DNA of 9,423 nt from PCC-6802 sp031388585 (GCA_031388585.1 JANMRU010000240.1:1-9423); one strand, 5' to 3'; numbered from the stretch's first letter, positions 1 to 7,424 are shown. Translations and numbers: made by a program. Notes: generated by a model from the sequence alone, not told the origin.

Positions 1-50
1 AACCCTTCCTGGTATGCTATTTCTATCGCTTCTCGATGAATTCCTGGCAT
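1..50 (-). CDS. Possible 5' end of a divergent gene, cut by the left edge
   Basis: Read leftward, an ATG at 50-48 opens a frame that stays open for 16 codons to the window edge (MPGIHREAIEIAYQEG). A purine-rich AAAAGAG lies directly before the ATG, and an in-frame stop lies at 68-66. The peptide looks like a charged amphipathic helix but is too short to assign to a family. The whole 1-196 stretch is pyrimidine-rich on the plus strand and shows no other gene. This could equally be chance, since 16 open codons are weak evidence. Confidence 0.2.
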   Translation of the reverse strand, partial: MPGIHREAIEIAYQEG

Positions 51-196
51 CTCTTTTTGTTTTACTTATCTATCCTTACTTCCTTTTGTTGTTTTATTCT
101 GTATCTTTTGATTCTGAGTAGTTACGAAAATTCACAATAAAGGGGTAGAGTACAACTCTAAATTGGGCTTTAAATAACTCTGTTAATTCATCTCAC

Positions 197-2233
197 TTGA
201 GTTACCCAGCATTGCTACAAAAAAAATCGCGCTCAGCTCTCAAAGCCAAAAAGGTTCCACTACGTGTCGTCCTAGTGGTGAGATTTGTGGTGCAAATTGT
301 AGGAGCTGTAGGGCTAACTGGATTTCTGGCCTGGCGCAATGGAGAACAAACCGTCAACGATCTGTCACTGCAACTGCGCAATCAAGTCAGTACACAGGTG
401 ACACTGTATCTCAGGCATTTCCTGGAAAAGCCTGAATTAATCAATCAATTTAATGCCAAGGCTGTGCAGCTCGGCCAGATTAAACTAGAAGATTCTGCAG
501 GCTTAGAGCGCCATCTCTGGAATCAAGTACAATTATTTACTTCTGTATCCTATATCCAATTTGGTGCCGAAACGGGGGAATTTGTTGGGGTCGAACACCA
601 AGAGCGGAACCGGGTCGATATTACCATTTCTGGTAAATCAACTAATAGTAACTTCTCCACATATTCTACTGATAAAAACGGCAAGCGCACTCAACTAATC
701 AGTTCAAAGCCCAATTACGATCCTCGTCAACGTCCCTGGTATACTTCCCCAGTCAAAGCGGGTAAATCTGCTTGGAGTCAAATCTATGTCTACTTCAGCT
801 CGCCGAAGCTGGCTATTTCCAAAGGATTACCTCTGTATTCCGCCACAGGCAAGTTACTTGGAGTCACCGCTGTCGATCTTTCGCTGGCACAAATTGACGC
901 ATTTCTCCAAGAGCTAAAAATTGGGAAGAGCGGCAGGGTTTTCCTCTTAGAGAGATCGGGGAATTTGATTGCGGACTCCACTCCTGATAACCCGTATGCC
1001 ATCCAAAACGGCAAAATAGAGCGGATTAATGCGAAAAATAGTTCTAATTATCTGCTCAGATCTACGATCGGTCATTTCAATTCAGAAGTTGGAGATCTCA
1101 ACAACCTAAAAGTAGCGCAGAGTTCTGAGTTTGAGATCGATGGCGATCGCCTTCTCTGGCAGGTAATTCCTTTTCAGGATGGACAAGGTATTGATTGGTT
1201 GATTTTGGTGGTCGTACCTGCCTCGGATTTTACGCATGAAATTGACAAAAATAATCGCGATACCTTACTACTCTGCTTGCTTTCACTCGGTATTGCGATC
1301 GCCTTAGGTAATTTCACCGCAATTACGATTGCCAGACCGCTATTACGCCTGTGCGAGGCTAGTAGAGCGATCGCGGATGGAGATCTCGATCAAAATGTGG
1401 AAGTAAGCAATATCGAAGAACTGGATGTGCTAGCTCAATCTTTCAATCAAATGTCCGAGCAACTACAGAAAGCCGATCGCCTGAAAACCGACTTCCTTTC
1501 TAACATCTCTCATGAATTGAAAACTCCCCTTGTATCTATTTTAGGATTTACCAAAGTAATTGATAAAAAATTTGATGACGTTGTTGTCCCACTAAAGGAG
1601 TTTGAGGATAAGAAAATCCAGAAATCGATCAGACAAATTAAGGAGAATCTAGGAATTGTCACATCTGAGAGTCAGCGATTAACAGCAATTATTACCAATG
1701 TTTTGGATATTACCAATTTAGAGGCTGATAAGGTAGCTTGGGATATGCAAACTATCGATATGGGTGAGTTGCTAGAGCAAGCAGTCGCAGATCATCAGGC
1801 TAAGTTCGAGCTCAAAGGTTTATTGTTGCTGACTGAGATCGAACCTGATTTGCCAAAAGTCGAAGGCGATCGCGATCGCCTTCGACAAGTTATATCCAAC
1901 TTGCTATCAAATGCCCTGAAATTCACCGAAACTGGCAGCGTTACCTGTAGGGGCAGAACGAAGCAAGATTCCTCGCAGGATGGGAATCGTAGCTTAATTG
2001 TCAGCGTTTGCGATACTGGCATTGGCATTAGCGAAGAAGATAGTTCGCAAGTATTTGAGAAATTCAAACAAGTTGGCGATCTGCTCACCGGCAAACCTCA
2101 GGGGACTGGCTTGGGCTTACCGATATGCAAAGAAATTATTGCCCATCACAGCGGTAAGATTTGGTTTGAGAGTGTGCCAGAGCATGGCAGTACTTTCTCT
2201 TTTACATTGCCAATCTCCATCCAAGCAGCTTAG
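197..2233 (+). CDS. Membrane-bound sensor histidine kinase (Cache-HAMP-HisKA-HATPase)
   Basis: Hybrid-free sensor kinase of a two-component system, 678 residues. A basic N-terminus precedes a first membrane segment at about 22-45. An extracytoplasmic Cache-type sensor follows (about 46-350), with the typical RPWY at 179-182 and a second sensor subdomain around GRVFLLERSGNLIADS. A second membrane segment lies at about 355-378, then HAMP (about 378-430). The dimerisation and phosphoacceptor domain has the H box SHELKTP with H439. The ATPase domain shows the N box (N568, N572), the G1 box DTGIG (606-610), an F box FEKF and the G2 box GTGLGL (636-641), so it should be catalytically competent. There is no receiver domain and no adjacent response regulator, so the partner is unknown. 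The start is a TTG: the frame is open only back to 149, no ATG occurs early, and this start keeps the basic leader and membrane segment; a TTG at 212 is possible. Small-molecule binding by the Cache domain is family knowledge; the ligand is not predictable. Confidence 0.93.
   Translation: MSYPALLQKKSRSALKAKKVPLRVVLVVRFVVQIVGAVGLTGFLAWRNGEQTVNDLSLQLRNQVSTQVTLYLRHFLEKPELINQFNAKAVQLGQIKLEDSAGLERHLWNQVQLFTSVSYIQFGAETGEFVGVEHQERNRVDITISGKSTNSNFSTYSTDKNGKRTQLISSKPNYDPRQRPWYTSPVKAGKSAWSQIYVYFSSPKLAISKGLPLYSATGKLLGVTAVDLSLAQIDAFLQELKIGKSGRVFLLERSGNLIADSTPDNPYAIQNGKIERINAKNSSNYLLRSTIGHFNSEVGDLNNLKVAQSSEFEIDGDRLLWQVIPFQDGQGIDWLILVVVPASDFTHEIDKNNRDTLLLCLLSLGIAIALGNFTAITIARPLLRLCEASRAIADGDLDQNVEVSNIEELDVLAQSFNQMSEQLQKADRLKTDFLSNISHELKTPLVSILGFTKVIDKKFDDVVVPLKEFEDKKIQKSIRQIKENLGIVTSESQRLTAIITNVLDITNLEADKVAWDMQTIDMGELLEQAVADHQAKFELKGLLLLTEIEPDLPKVEGDRDRLRQVISNLLSNALKFTETGSVTCRGRTKQDSSQDGNRSLIVSVCDTGIGISEEDSSQVFEKFKQVGDLLTGKPQGTGLGLPICKEIIAHHSGKIWFESVPEHGSTFSFTLPISIQAA
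1859..1886. repeat. 28-bp perfect palindrome containing two overlapping HIP1 octamers
   Basis: Each arm is 14 bases (left arm GTCGAAGGCGATCG, right arm its exact reverse complement) with no spacer. Two GCGATCGC octamers overlap at 1866-1873 and 1872-1879. It lies inside the histidine kinase gene and encodes residues around GDRDRLRQ at 557-564, just before the N box. Confidence 0.9.
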
Positions 2234-2251
2234 CAAAAAGATAGATAACCA

Positions 2252-3865
2252 TTATCCTTTAGTTTTCAATTTCTGTTCTAAGCCTGTACGATAACCCGCA
2301 AGAAAGCTATCATTTGGCGAAATCTGTACAGCTCGTTTATATGCCTCAAGAGCTTCTTCATTGCGAATCAGTTTCTCTAGCGCGAAGCCGCGATGAGCAT
2401 GGGAATAAGCATCATTTGGATTCAACTGGATTGCTTTGTCAGCAGATTCCAGTGCTTCATTGTAACGCTCCAGAAAATTGAGTTGGGCGCTCCGACCCTT
2501 CCAAGCAAAGTCAAGATTGAGATTAATCTCTGTGGCGCGTTCGTATGCCGCCAGTGCTTCTTCATAACGCTTTAGCTGTTCAAGGGCATAGCCCCGATTG
2601 GCAGAAGCATAGGCATTATTAGAATTCAATGCGATCGCCTTGTCAGCCGCATTTTTGGCCTCTTCATACTGTTTCAGCGAATTGAGCGCGGAGGCGCGCC
2701 AACTCCATGAGCGATCGTTATTAGGATTAATTGCGATCGCTTTATCAAACTCTGCTAATGACTCTGCATATTGCTTTTCAGTCCATAATTTCTCCCCTCG
2801 ATCGACGATCGCATCAGTATTGGCACCAGTAGGTGTGCTATTGGGAGTGACTGAGGGAGTAGGAGTAGGAGTAACTGAGGGAGTAGGAGTAACTGAAGCA
2901 ACAGGAGTTGGCGGGGTAACGACTAGCTGCGATTTCCAAACTGGAGATATAGTCAGACCTGCTCCAATTACTGTACCGATGATGCCAAGCCCTGCCATGA
3001 TTGGTATTAATTTGAATGGCTGTGGCTTATCAACTGCTGTTTCAGCAACTTTTTGACCTAGAGCGCCTAGTACCTCACTGGCCGACTGATAGCGATCTCG
3101 AAAATGCGATCGCACCATCTTGTCAATTACTTTGGCGGTAGCCTCGCTGACCTGGGCCTGCGATCGCCACGAAATCTCACCTGTAGTGATATCTTCCTTC
3201 AGCTGCTCTGGTCGCGTACCAGTCAATGCCTGGATTGCCGTCATCCCCAAAGCATAAATATCACTGCTAAAGCGGGGTTTGCCCACGGCTTGTTCGCCCG
3301 GCATATAACCTGGTGTCCCGATCGCGACGGAACTACCTGACTGCGCTGGCATATTTGTAACGAGGGAGCGAATTTCCTTCACTGCGCCAAAGTCTATCAA
3401 TGCTAATCTATTGTCACTAAAGCGTCGAATGATATTCGCTGGCTTAATATCGCGATGAATTACATTTTGCTGGTGTACAAACTCCAGAATTCCTAAGGTG
3501 TCTCGCAAAAAAGCCAGCACCTGTGGTTCGCCCCAGCGATTTCCTGGCAACAACTCCTGGCTTAAATCTCTGCCCTCTACAAATTCTTGGACTAAATAAA
3601 ACTGCTGGTTTTCTTCAAAATGAGCCATCAGCCGAGGAATCTGGTGGTTGCTACCCAACTGATATAGTACAGCGGCTTCTGTATCAAATAGTCGTTTTGC
3701 TGTCTGTAGGACAAATGGGTCTTGTGATTGCGGCTTTAGGCGCTTCACTACACATTTAGGGGAGCCAGGAAGGTCTCGATCTTCAGCTACATAAGTCTCG
3801 CCAAACCCACCACTGCCAAGCTGTTTGAGAATTGCATAGCGTCCTCGGAGTATGGTGCCAATCAT
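2252..3865 (-). CDS. Membrane-anchored Ser/Thr protein kinase with five TPR repeats
   Basis: Hanks-type protein kinase, 537 residues. The kinase domain (about 10-265) has the glycine loop GSGGFGETYV (17-26), a probable ATP lysine K41, the catalytic loop HRDIKPAN (137-144) and DFG (158-160), and the activation segment ends GYMPGEQ with E191; all core residues are present. A single membrane segment lies at about 286-308, followed by a Pro/Thr/Ser-rich linker (about 317-347). Five consecutive 34-residue TPR units fill 350-519. With one membrane pass the kinase should be cytoplasmic and the TPRs on the far side, perhaps sensing or docking a partner; this topology is inference. The start MIGTILRGRY is typical of cyanobacterial kinases of this class, although no clear ribosome site precedes it. 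The gene converges on the histidine kinase, with 18 bases between stop codons and no evident terminator. The substrate is unknown. Confidence 0.95.
   Translation of the reverse strand: MIGTILRGRYAILKQLGSGGFGETYVAEDRDLPGSPKCVVKRLKPQSQDPFVLQTAKRLFDTEAAVLYQLGSNHQIPRLMAHFEENQQFYLVQEFVEGRDLSQELLPGNRWGEPQVLAFLRDTLGILEFVHQQNVIHRDIKPANIIRRFSDNRLALIDFGAVKEIRSLVTNMPAQSGSSVAIGTPGYMPGEQAVGKPRFSSDIYALGMTAIQALTGTRPEQLKEDITTGEISWRSQAQVSEATAKVIDKMVRSHFRDRYQSASEVLGALGQKVAETAVDKPQPFKLIPIMAGLGIIGTVIGAGLTISPVWKSQLVVTPPTPVASVTPTPSVTPTPTPSVTPNSTPTGANTDAIVDRGEKLWTEKQYAESLAEFDKAIAINPNNDRSWSWRASALNSLKQYEEAKNAADKAIALNSNNAYASANRGYALEQLKRYEEALAAYERATEINLNLDFAWKGRSAQLNFLERYNEALESADKAIQLNPNDAYSHAHRGFALEKLIRNEEALEAYKRAVQISPNDSFLAGYRTGLEQKLKTKG
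2843..2915 (-). repeat. Short tandem repeat coding the Pro/Thr linker of the Ser/Thr kinase
   Basis: On the plus strand, variants of GGAGTAACTGAGG and GGAGTA recur in tandem between about 2843 and 2915. On the coding strand this gives alternating Thr-Pro and Ser-Val-Thr-Pro units (about residues 317-340) between the membrane segment and the TPRs. Such a tract can vary in copy number by slippage. Confidence 0.75.
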
Positions 3866-4132
3866 AATGCTTCAATACCCAGTTTATTTCAATTTACTAC
3901 ATTCCGACTAGGCAATTGCTTTCGGCAATTTCTGAGATAGGGAGATCGCGGTACTGCACAAAACAAAACTCGGATCGAGGCAATAGCATTCTGTTAATGG
4001 TACGGTTCAGAACCTAATTTGGATTTGATCTAGTGCCAAAACTTTGTAAGTAGGTTCGAGAGACCGGTAGTACAAGCTAAAATAGCAGGGTTGAAAAATG
4101 GCTCTAGTTTGCCAAAGTATACGGAAAAGTTA
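3866..4132. promoter_or_regulatory. Divergent intergenic region with two small inverted repeats
   Basis: No gene was found here. The region separates the leftward Ser/Thr kinase start from the rightward ThyX-like start, so both promoters should lie inside. One hairpin-like repeat has arms AATTGC (3914-3919) and GCAATT (3925-3930) with a 5-base loop, about 50 bases before the kinase start. A second, GGTTC-A-GAACC, is an 11-base perfect palindrome at 4004-4014. A -10-like TAAAAT sits at 4078-4083 for the rightward gene, but no convincing -35 goes with it. The operator role is inference. Confidence 0.4.
4123..4129 (+). promoter_or_regulatory. Ribosome binding site that favours ATG 4133 for the ThyX-like gene
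   Basis: The purine run GGAAAAG ends three bases before the ATG at 4133. The upstream in-frame TTG at 4091 lacks a comparable site nearby, and the residues between the two starts add no recognisable ThyX feature. Confidence 0.45.
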
Positions 4133-5557
4133 ATGAGAGTAACACAAGTCGCAATCAGACCTTCGACTGCATCCGATGCGGCGGGAAGACCTTCATTAAC
4201 TCCTGAGTTATTAGCTGCGACAGGAGCTAGATACTCTCGCAACAATGAGGGATTAGAATCGATTATTAGCAAAATCAATCCTGATAATCCTGATGCTTCT
4301 GTTGACTCAATTTTTCGGATGGTTGACTACGGTCATCAGTCAATCCTGGACATGGTTCCTGTCGCAATGTTCATTGATGACATCTCGATCTGGCTGGCGT
4401 ACTACATTTGGTCACTGTGCCCAACGGCTGGTGGTCAGGAATCTTCTACTAGATATATTAAGATCTCACCTGACAGTGTAATTTCTCCAGAACTTCTAGG
4501 TATTCCTGAGGGAAAAATTAGTGAATGGCGTCAGCTCATTGACCGAGCATTTGAAAGCTATAGTACTGCTCTAAGTTTTTGGGAAGCGATCGCCCAAAAG
4601 CATCCAGAAGTAACAAAGATTCCGCCTTCTCTATTAGCCGAAAATTCCGAAAATTCGAGAAGAAAAGTTGGCAGGATGCTGAGAAACTATGCATTTGACA
4701 GAGCGCGATACTTTTTGCCGATCGCCGCGTCCACCAATATTATGCTGAGCATGTCGGCAAGAGGATGGGTGCAATTATGTCAGTACTTACTTTCGAGTCC
4801 ATTAAAAGAACCAAATCTGCTGGGTGAAAAAATTAAGCACGAGTTAAGCCTTTCGACTTCTCGAATGCTTAAACATGCAGTCGAAAAAACATCAATTGTG
4901 CAAGGTTTACAGCAAGAGTTTAATCACTTAGTTGCAAAAGCTTCTTTACTCTCATCCCTCGATCTTTCAGACCCTAAAAACCTCACTACAGTACCTTGTG
5001 AGGCATTCCTAGATATTCAAGCTCCTTTAGATATTCTTGAAAACAACATAGTAGAATCTCTTCAGTTCCATGACAATCGCTACTCTTGGGTAGGTAGTAG
5101 TTTGCAAAGAATATCAGTGCGATTTGGCTGGAGTGCCGTTGCTTTCGCCGAAATTAGAGATCTAAACCGCCATAGAACGGGAACAAAGTACTGTCCATTT
5201 GTGCCACAGGGTTTCTATGCTGCACTCGACCAAATTCCCGAAAATATAGAAGAATATGCCAGCGATCAATCTCTACTTCAAAGCTTGAGTGGGATTGGCG
5301 CACAGTCTATCTCTACTGCCCGCAACTTGATGTGCGATCGCGACCACAGCTATATCTACTGGTTGTTGCTAGGGGCACAGTTCCCTTTTGAACATTTAAC
5401 CACTGGGGACAAATTCATTTATGAAGCGGAGCTGAGAACGGGAACAGGAGCTCATTACAGATACGCTAAACATCTACATGATGTACTCGATCTATGGTTC
5501 CAGAAGTATCCTGTCAGTCAAAGCTTTGTCTTGGAAGGAACCAGCGAGCCAGAGTAA
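4133..5557 (+). CDS. Tandem ThyX-like protein (two fused flavin-dependent thymidylate synthase-like domains)
   Basis: 474 residues, about twice the usual ThyX length (roughly 220-250). ThyX uses FAD and methylene-tetrahydrofolate to methylate dUMP; its signature is RHRxxSxNxxSxRY. The first half (about 1-245) has YGHQSILD (66-73), a segment like the helix before the motif (74-94), then QESSTRY (102-108). It keeps the SxRY end, but the RHR slots read L95-C96-P97. It also has ARYFLPIAAST (191-201), like the ARxxLPxxxxT segment. The second half (about 300-460) keeps RHR (346-348), followed by TGTKYCPFVPQ, which lacks SxRY. Near its end, ELRTGTGAHYRYAKHLHDVL (433-452) resembles the ThyX LR...AQxEIR segment. 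The chosen start is ATG 4133, with GGAAAAG at 4123-4129; a TTG 42 bases upstream is the longer alternative. The GNAT-methyltransferase gene follows 66 bases downstream on the same strand. Homology is fairly sure from motifs. True thymidylate synthesis is doubtful, and a related reaction on another pyrimidine nucleotide is possible. Confidence 0.75.
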   Translation: MRVTQVAIRPSTASDAAGRPSLTPELLAATGARYSRNNEGLESIISKINPDNPDASVDSIFRMVDYGHQSILDMVPVAMFIDDISIWLAYYIWSLCPTAGGQESSTRYIKISPDSVISPELLGIPEGKISEWRQLIDRAFESYSTALSFWEAIAQKHPEVTKIPPSLLAENSENSRRKVGRMLRNYAFDRARYFLPIAASTNIMLSMSARGWVQLCQYLLSSPLKEPNLLGEKIKHELSLSTSRMLKHAVEKTSIVQGLQQEFNHLVAKASLLSSLDLSDPKNLTTVPCEAFLDIQAPLDILENNIVESLQFHDNRYSWVGSSLQRISVRFGWSAVAFAEIRDLNRHRTGTKYCPFVPQGFYAALDQIPENIEEYASDQSLLQSLSGIGAQSISTARNLMCDRDHSYIYWLLLGAQFPFEHLTTGDKFIYEAELRTGTGAHYRYAKHLHDVLDLWFQKYPVSQSFVLEGTSEPE

Positions 5558-5623
5558 TATTGTTGACCTCTTTTACAGGAAACCATACACTGACAGTAAC
5601 ATTTGCTCAAGAATTTACTGGAT

Positions 5624-7273
5624 ATGCTTAGCAACCCTGATTGGACTTTACCAATTGCACCAAATGTAAATTTTGAATGGCTTAGCCCATCTGGCATCTC
5701 CAACGATATTCTTGAGGAATGTGCTCAACTATATTCTGGACACTATGGCAAGTGGGGTAAGAATGCTAAGAATGGTGTCCATCCTGGTAATTCAATCAAA
5801 CTTTCATCCCTTCGCCTTCAAGACTTAATAGCTGGATCAAATAGTCAAGTAGCAATTGCAAAAGATAATGAGGCTATTGTTGGCTATGCATTTGCCAAGC
5901 AGCTAAAACTTCCAGGCAAGGGATTGGTCTCTTGGGTTACACAACTTGTTGTTCATACAAACTATCGGCATAACGGCATTGCCAAAAGACTTCTGAACGG
6001 AATCTGGGGTTTTTCCAATCATTATGCATGGGGCATAGTAACTGCTAATCCATATGCAGTTAAAGCCTTAGAAAAAGCAACCCGCAGACGATGCGATCCA
6101 AATTATATTCAACATCTAGGCAACCAAGTTTTGGATCCTGGCAAACAAGCCATTAGCTATGTTAGTGATGCTAAACCAGCATTTGAGCAAAATCTTAGTG
6201 TTATCGATACTAGGTTTTACGTGGACACTTCTGAGTTTTCTCTTAACCAAAACTGGAAGCAAGACTGGAAGCTTGGAGATTTAAAACCTGGGCAAGAATG
6301 GTTTGCTTTTACATTTCTAGAACAGGATGAATTTCCATTAATGCCTCAGGAACTAGATGTTATCTTGGCAGATGCAGACCAAATTGTGCAAAGAGCATAT
6401 GCAGGAATGACGCTTGATTCTGCTCATCCTTGGATCAATCATACGAGTAAAGAAGTTGAATATCTCTTTGATTTGCAAGTAGTAAAACCTGGATATAACG
6501 TCATTGATTTTGGCTGTGGCTCTGGGCGTCATGCAACTGAACTTGCGCAGAAAGGATGTAATGTTACTGGAGTTGATTTTGTTGAAACGCTTATTGCTAA
6601 AGCCCGTGAGCAAGCTCAGCAACTTAGCCTAGATAATTTGACAAGGTTTATTCATGGTGATTGTAGAAACATCAACTTAGAGGTGGAATTTGATGCAGCG
6701 ATATGCCTTTATGATGTAATCGGGTCATTCCCAAATGAGAATGAAAATATTAAAATCATAGAGAACTTAGTTCGACACGTTAAGGTAGGCGGCTTTGTTC
6801 TGATCTCAGTCCTTAATTACAGACCTACTTTAGATCTAGCGAAATATAAAGTTAACCTTTATGAATCTACAAAAACTCTCCTGGATTTGCCACCCAGCAA
6901 AACTATGCAAGATTCAGGGCAGATATTTAATCCCGATTATTACTTGATTGATAATTCTACAAATATTGTTTATCGAAAAGAGCAGTTTGATTTGCCTGGG
7001 ATAGAACTTCCATGCGAGCTTGTGGTTCGCGATCGCAGATATTTACTGAACGATTTAATCAAAATGTGCTCAAATGTCGGATTAGAGATGGTATTTTGCA
7101 AGCCTGTTCAAGCAGGGAAATGGTCGCTTGAGCCGCCTCTTGAAGAAAACTCTCCTAAAGCAAAAGAGCTTTTGTATTGCGGAAGAAGAGTTAACAATGG
7201 AAATTCAACACTAAATACTACTCAGATGAGTAACCATCAACTTAATCTCTTTTCTCCTACAAAAACTTTGTAA
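5624..7273 (+). CDS. GNAT acyltransferase fused to a class I SAM-dependent methyltransferase
   Basis: 549 residues from ATG 5624. A TTG at 5603 adds seven residues and is the longest possible start, because a stop lies at 5597-5599. The N-terminal part (about 15-180) is GNAT-like: VTQLVVHTNYRHNGIAKRLL (105-124) carries the acetyl-CoA pyrophosphate motif R115-H-N-G-I-A120, followed by VTANPYAVKALEKA, typical of the C-terminal part of the fold. An unassigned stretch (about 190-265) links to a Rossmann methyltransferase. Its motif I is DFGCGSG (295-301), the acidic residue after strand 2 is D318 in GVDF, then HGDCRN (344-349), FDAAICLYDVIGSF (356-369) and VKVGGFVLISVLNY (386-399). The substrate is unknown; the lack of an NPPY-type motif argues against an adenine or cytosine-N4 DNA methyltransferase. 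The gene follows the ThyX-like gene by 66 bases on the same strand, so co-transcription and joint action on one small molecule are plausible. Only one HIP1 site occurs in the gene (7029). Confidence 0.8.
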   Translation: MLSNPDWTLPIAPNVNFEWLSPSGISNDILEECAQLYSGHYGKWGKNAKNGVHPGNSIKLSSLRLQDLIAGSNSQVAIAKDNEAIVGYAFAKQLKLPGKGLVSWVTQLVVHTNYRHNGIAKRLLNGIWGFSNHYAWGIVTANPYAVKALEKATRRRCDPNYIQHLGNQVLDPGKQAISYVSDAKPAFEQNLSVIDTRFYVDTSEFSLNQNWKQDWKLGDLKPGQEWFAFTFLEQDEFPLMPQELDVILADADQIVQRAYAGMTLDSAHPWINHTSKEVEYLFDLQVVKPGYNVIDFGCGSGRHATELAQKGCNVTGVDFVETLIAKAREQAQQLSLDNLTRFIHGDCRNINLEVEFDAAICLYDVIGSFPNENENIKIIENLVRHVKVGGFVLISVLNYRPTLDLAKYKVNLYESTKTLLDLPPSKTMQDSGQIFNPDYYLIDNSTNIVYRKEQFDLPGIELPCELVVRDRRYLLNDLIKMCSNVGLEMVFCKPVQAGKWSLEPPLEENSPKAKELLYCGRRVNNGNSTLNTTQMSNHQLNLFSPTKTL

Positions 7274-7424
7274 ATTCTTTGCGCTTTTTTGTTTGAATAC
7301 GCCCAATCAGAACTATCCCTCACAACCAGAATTAACCGCTGTAACAGAGATGTTCCACTATTCCTAAACTGTGTAGTGTCCTCAACGTATAGTGCTGATT
7401 GGGTAGCTGGCACCTATGACATGA
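7274..7424. other. Convergent intergenic region with a distant inverted repeat
   Basis: No gene is supported in this 151-base gap between the GNAT-methyltransferase and ssb stops. CCCAATCAG (7302-7310) and CTGATTGGG (7395-7403) form a perfect 9-base inverted repeat 84 bases apart, bounding about 102 bases. Inside, CACTA (7356-7360) and TAGTG (7374-7378) can pair. A T6 run (7285-7290) lies near the GNAT-methyltransferase stop, but no strong hairpin precedes it. The region might be a small RNA structure, a bidirectional end region or a remnant of a miniature element; nothing decides between these. Confidence 0.35.

Noticed and set aside
1998..2294. 98-residue frame overlapping the end of the histidine kinase
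   Set aside because: It runs in another frame over the conserved ATPase domain and has no independent support.
2843..2915. CRISPR-like repeats
   Set aside because: The units are short, unspaced and in frame inside the kinase gene, encoding its Pro/Thr linker.
2640..3056. 138-residue rightward frame opposite the Ser/Thr kinase
   Set aside because: It is the antisense reading of the kinase linker, membrane segment and TPR codons; its Gly/Val-rich repeat mirrors the Pro/Thr tract.
197..3865. A single two-component or kinase operon
   Set aside because: The two kinases are on opposite strands and converge, and no response regulator gene is present in the window.
4091..4132. TTG-initiated 14-residue extension of the ThyX-like protein
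   Set aside because: The ATG at 4133 has a nearby GGAAAAG, and the extension has no recognisable conserved content.
5478..5669. 63-residue frame bridging the ThyX-like and GNAT-methyltransferase genes
   Set aside because: It overlaps the ends of both real genes in a different frame and shows no domain or ribosome site.
7259..7290. Terminator after the GNAT-methyltransferase gene
   Set aside because: The only hairpin (ACAAA/TTTGT) is five base pairs, AT-rich, overlaps the stop codon and is 13 bases away from the T6 run.
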